Shown: in pieces, positions 23,528 to 23,857 of the stretch
Layout of the letters: every line of letters starts with the position of its first letter
Position numbering within the stretch: position 1 is the first letter of the stretch
Assembly: GCA_027070385.1 (NCBI GenBank)
Contig: JALXDW010000140.1
Location: forward strand, 1-23,857
DNA from: Chromatiales bacterium
GTDB lineage: Bacteria > Pseudomonadota > Gammaproteobacteria > UBA6429 > Thiohalophilaceae
Direction: 5' to 3'
DNA length: 23,857 bases
Notes under the pieces: model-generated
What the model was told of the DNA's origin: nothing
The model's input: only the letters and a program-made list of their open reading frames with translations
The model's database searches: none
Made by a program: the position numbers and the translations under genes

Positions 23528-23857
23528 GTGTCACACAACCCCCCGTTATCGTTTAGCAAGTCCTTACTTAGCTGGTTTAAACAACACGGTCGGCATGACC
23601 TGCCCTGGCAACAACCACGCGAGGCCTATCGTGTCTGGCTGTCTGAAATTATGCTGCAACAAACCCAGGTACAAACCGTCATTCCGTATTTTGAACGCTT
23701 TATACAGGCATTCCCTGACCTGTCTGCACTAGCCAAGGCTCAACAGGATGAAGTGCTGCATCATTGGACCGGACTGGGGTATTACGCCCGGGCTCGTAAT
23801 TTACATAAGACCGCACAAATTCTGGTTGAACAGTATGCAGCCGAATTTCCGCAAGAT
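23528..23857 (+). CDS. mutY: Adenine DNA glycosylase MutY, N-terminal part cut by the window end
   Basis: MutY removes adenine mispaired with 8-oxoguanine. The 110 codons visible include the sequence RHDLPWQ near residues 22-28, [12 protein letters not shown] with the catalytic Glu at residue 40, VIPYFERF, and [15 protein letters not shown], all diagnostic. The start is taken as GTG 23528, because no ATG precedes the conserved region in this frame and the resulting N-terminus has normal length. The frame is open to the last base, so the C-terminal catalytic Asp, Fe-S cluster and NUDIX-like domain lie outside. It starts 7 bases after the SRPBCC stop. Confidence 0.93.
   Translation, partial: MSHNPPLSFSKSLLSWFKQHGRHDLPWQQPREAYRVWLSEIMLQQTQVQTVIPYFERFIQAFPDLSALAKAQQDEVLHHWTGLGYYARARNLHKTAQILVEQYAAEFPQD

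Noticed and set aside
1..23857. CRISPR arrays, insertion sequences, tRNA or rRNA genes
   Set aside because: No spaced direct repeats, transposase frames, terminal inverted repeats or tRNA/rRNA signatures were recognised on either strand by reading.

Overview
The window looks like a chromosomal segment of a free-living gammaproteobacterium. By eye it is moderately AT-rich. The neighbourhood rph / rdgB-hemW / thiS-thiG-trmB / mutY, a DsrE-like lipoprotein and a Tll0287-type GGDEF-EAL protein would fit a Thiotrichales- or Methylococcales-like, possibly sulfur-linked, lineage. That placement is inference; no rRNA or tRNA gene is present to anchor it.

Region 1 (1-8842, all +) is most of a cobalamin corrin-ring operon, entered partway through cobM/cbiF: cobM - cbiX - cbiC(cobH) - cbiD - cbiET(cobL) - cbiL(cobI) - cbiG N-part - cobE (cbiG C-part) - cbiH(cobJ) fused to an extra domain - 2Fe-2S ferredoxin - bluB. 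Most junctions are ATGA or short overlaps, so translation is probably coupled. CbiX, CbiD and CbiG mark the cobalt-early, oxygen-independent route, while BluB makes the lower ligand dimethylbenzimidazole with O2. No precorrin-6A reductase is seen; it may lie upstream.

Region 2 (8843-11791, +) holds a small DsrE-like lipoprotein with its own strong Shine-Dalgarno and terminator, then a membrane c-di-GMP enzyme (Tll0287-like heme-type sensor, GGDEF, EAL).

Region 3 (11792-18685, +) is a housekeeping run with accessory insertions: rph, rdgB, a secreted trypsin-like protease, an FHA membrane protein, hemW, a CPXCG zinc-ribbon protein, a PrcB-like lipoprotein, a cupin and a Mak-type fructokinase. 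Close spacing suggests one or two operons. A terminator hairpin at 18721-18764 lies inside the 3' end of the convergent gene.

Region 4 (18716-22639, all -), read right to left, has a chemoreceptor-like protein split by one in-frame amber codon, a CheY-like receiver, thiS, thiG, trmB and a small two-helix membrane protein.

Region 5 (22640-23857, +) has a divergent intergenic region with a good promoter candidate, an exported SRPBCC/START-like protein, and the first 110 codons of mutY.

The best leads are the fusion of precorrin-3B C17-methyltransferase with what looks like a HutX/ChuX (heme-trafficking) domain, and the chemoreceptor cut just before its signalling tip with a perfect AGGAGG and an in-frame GTG directly after the stop. 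No CRISPR array, insertion sequence, tRNA or rRNA was seen.
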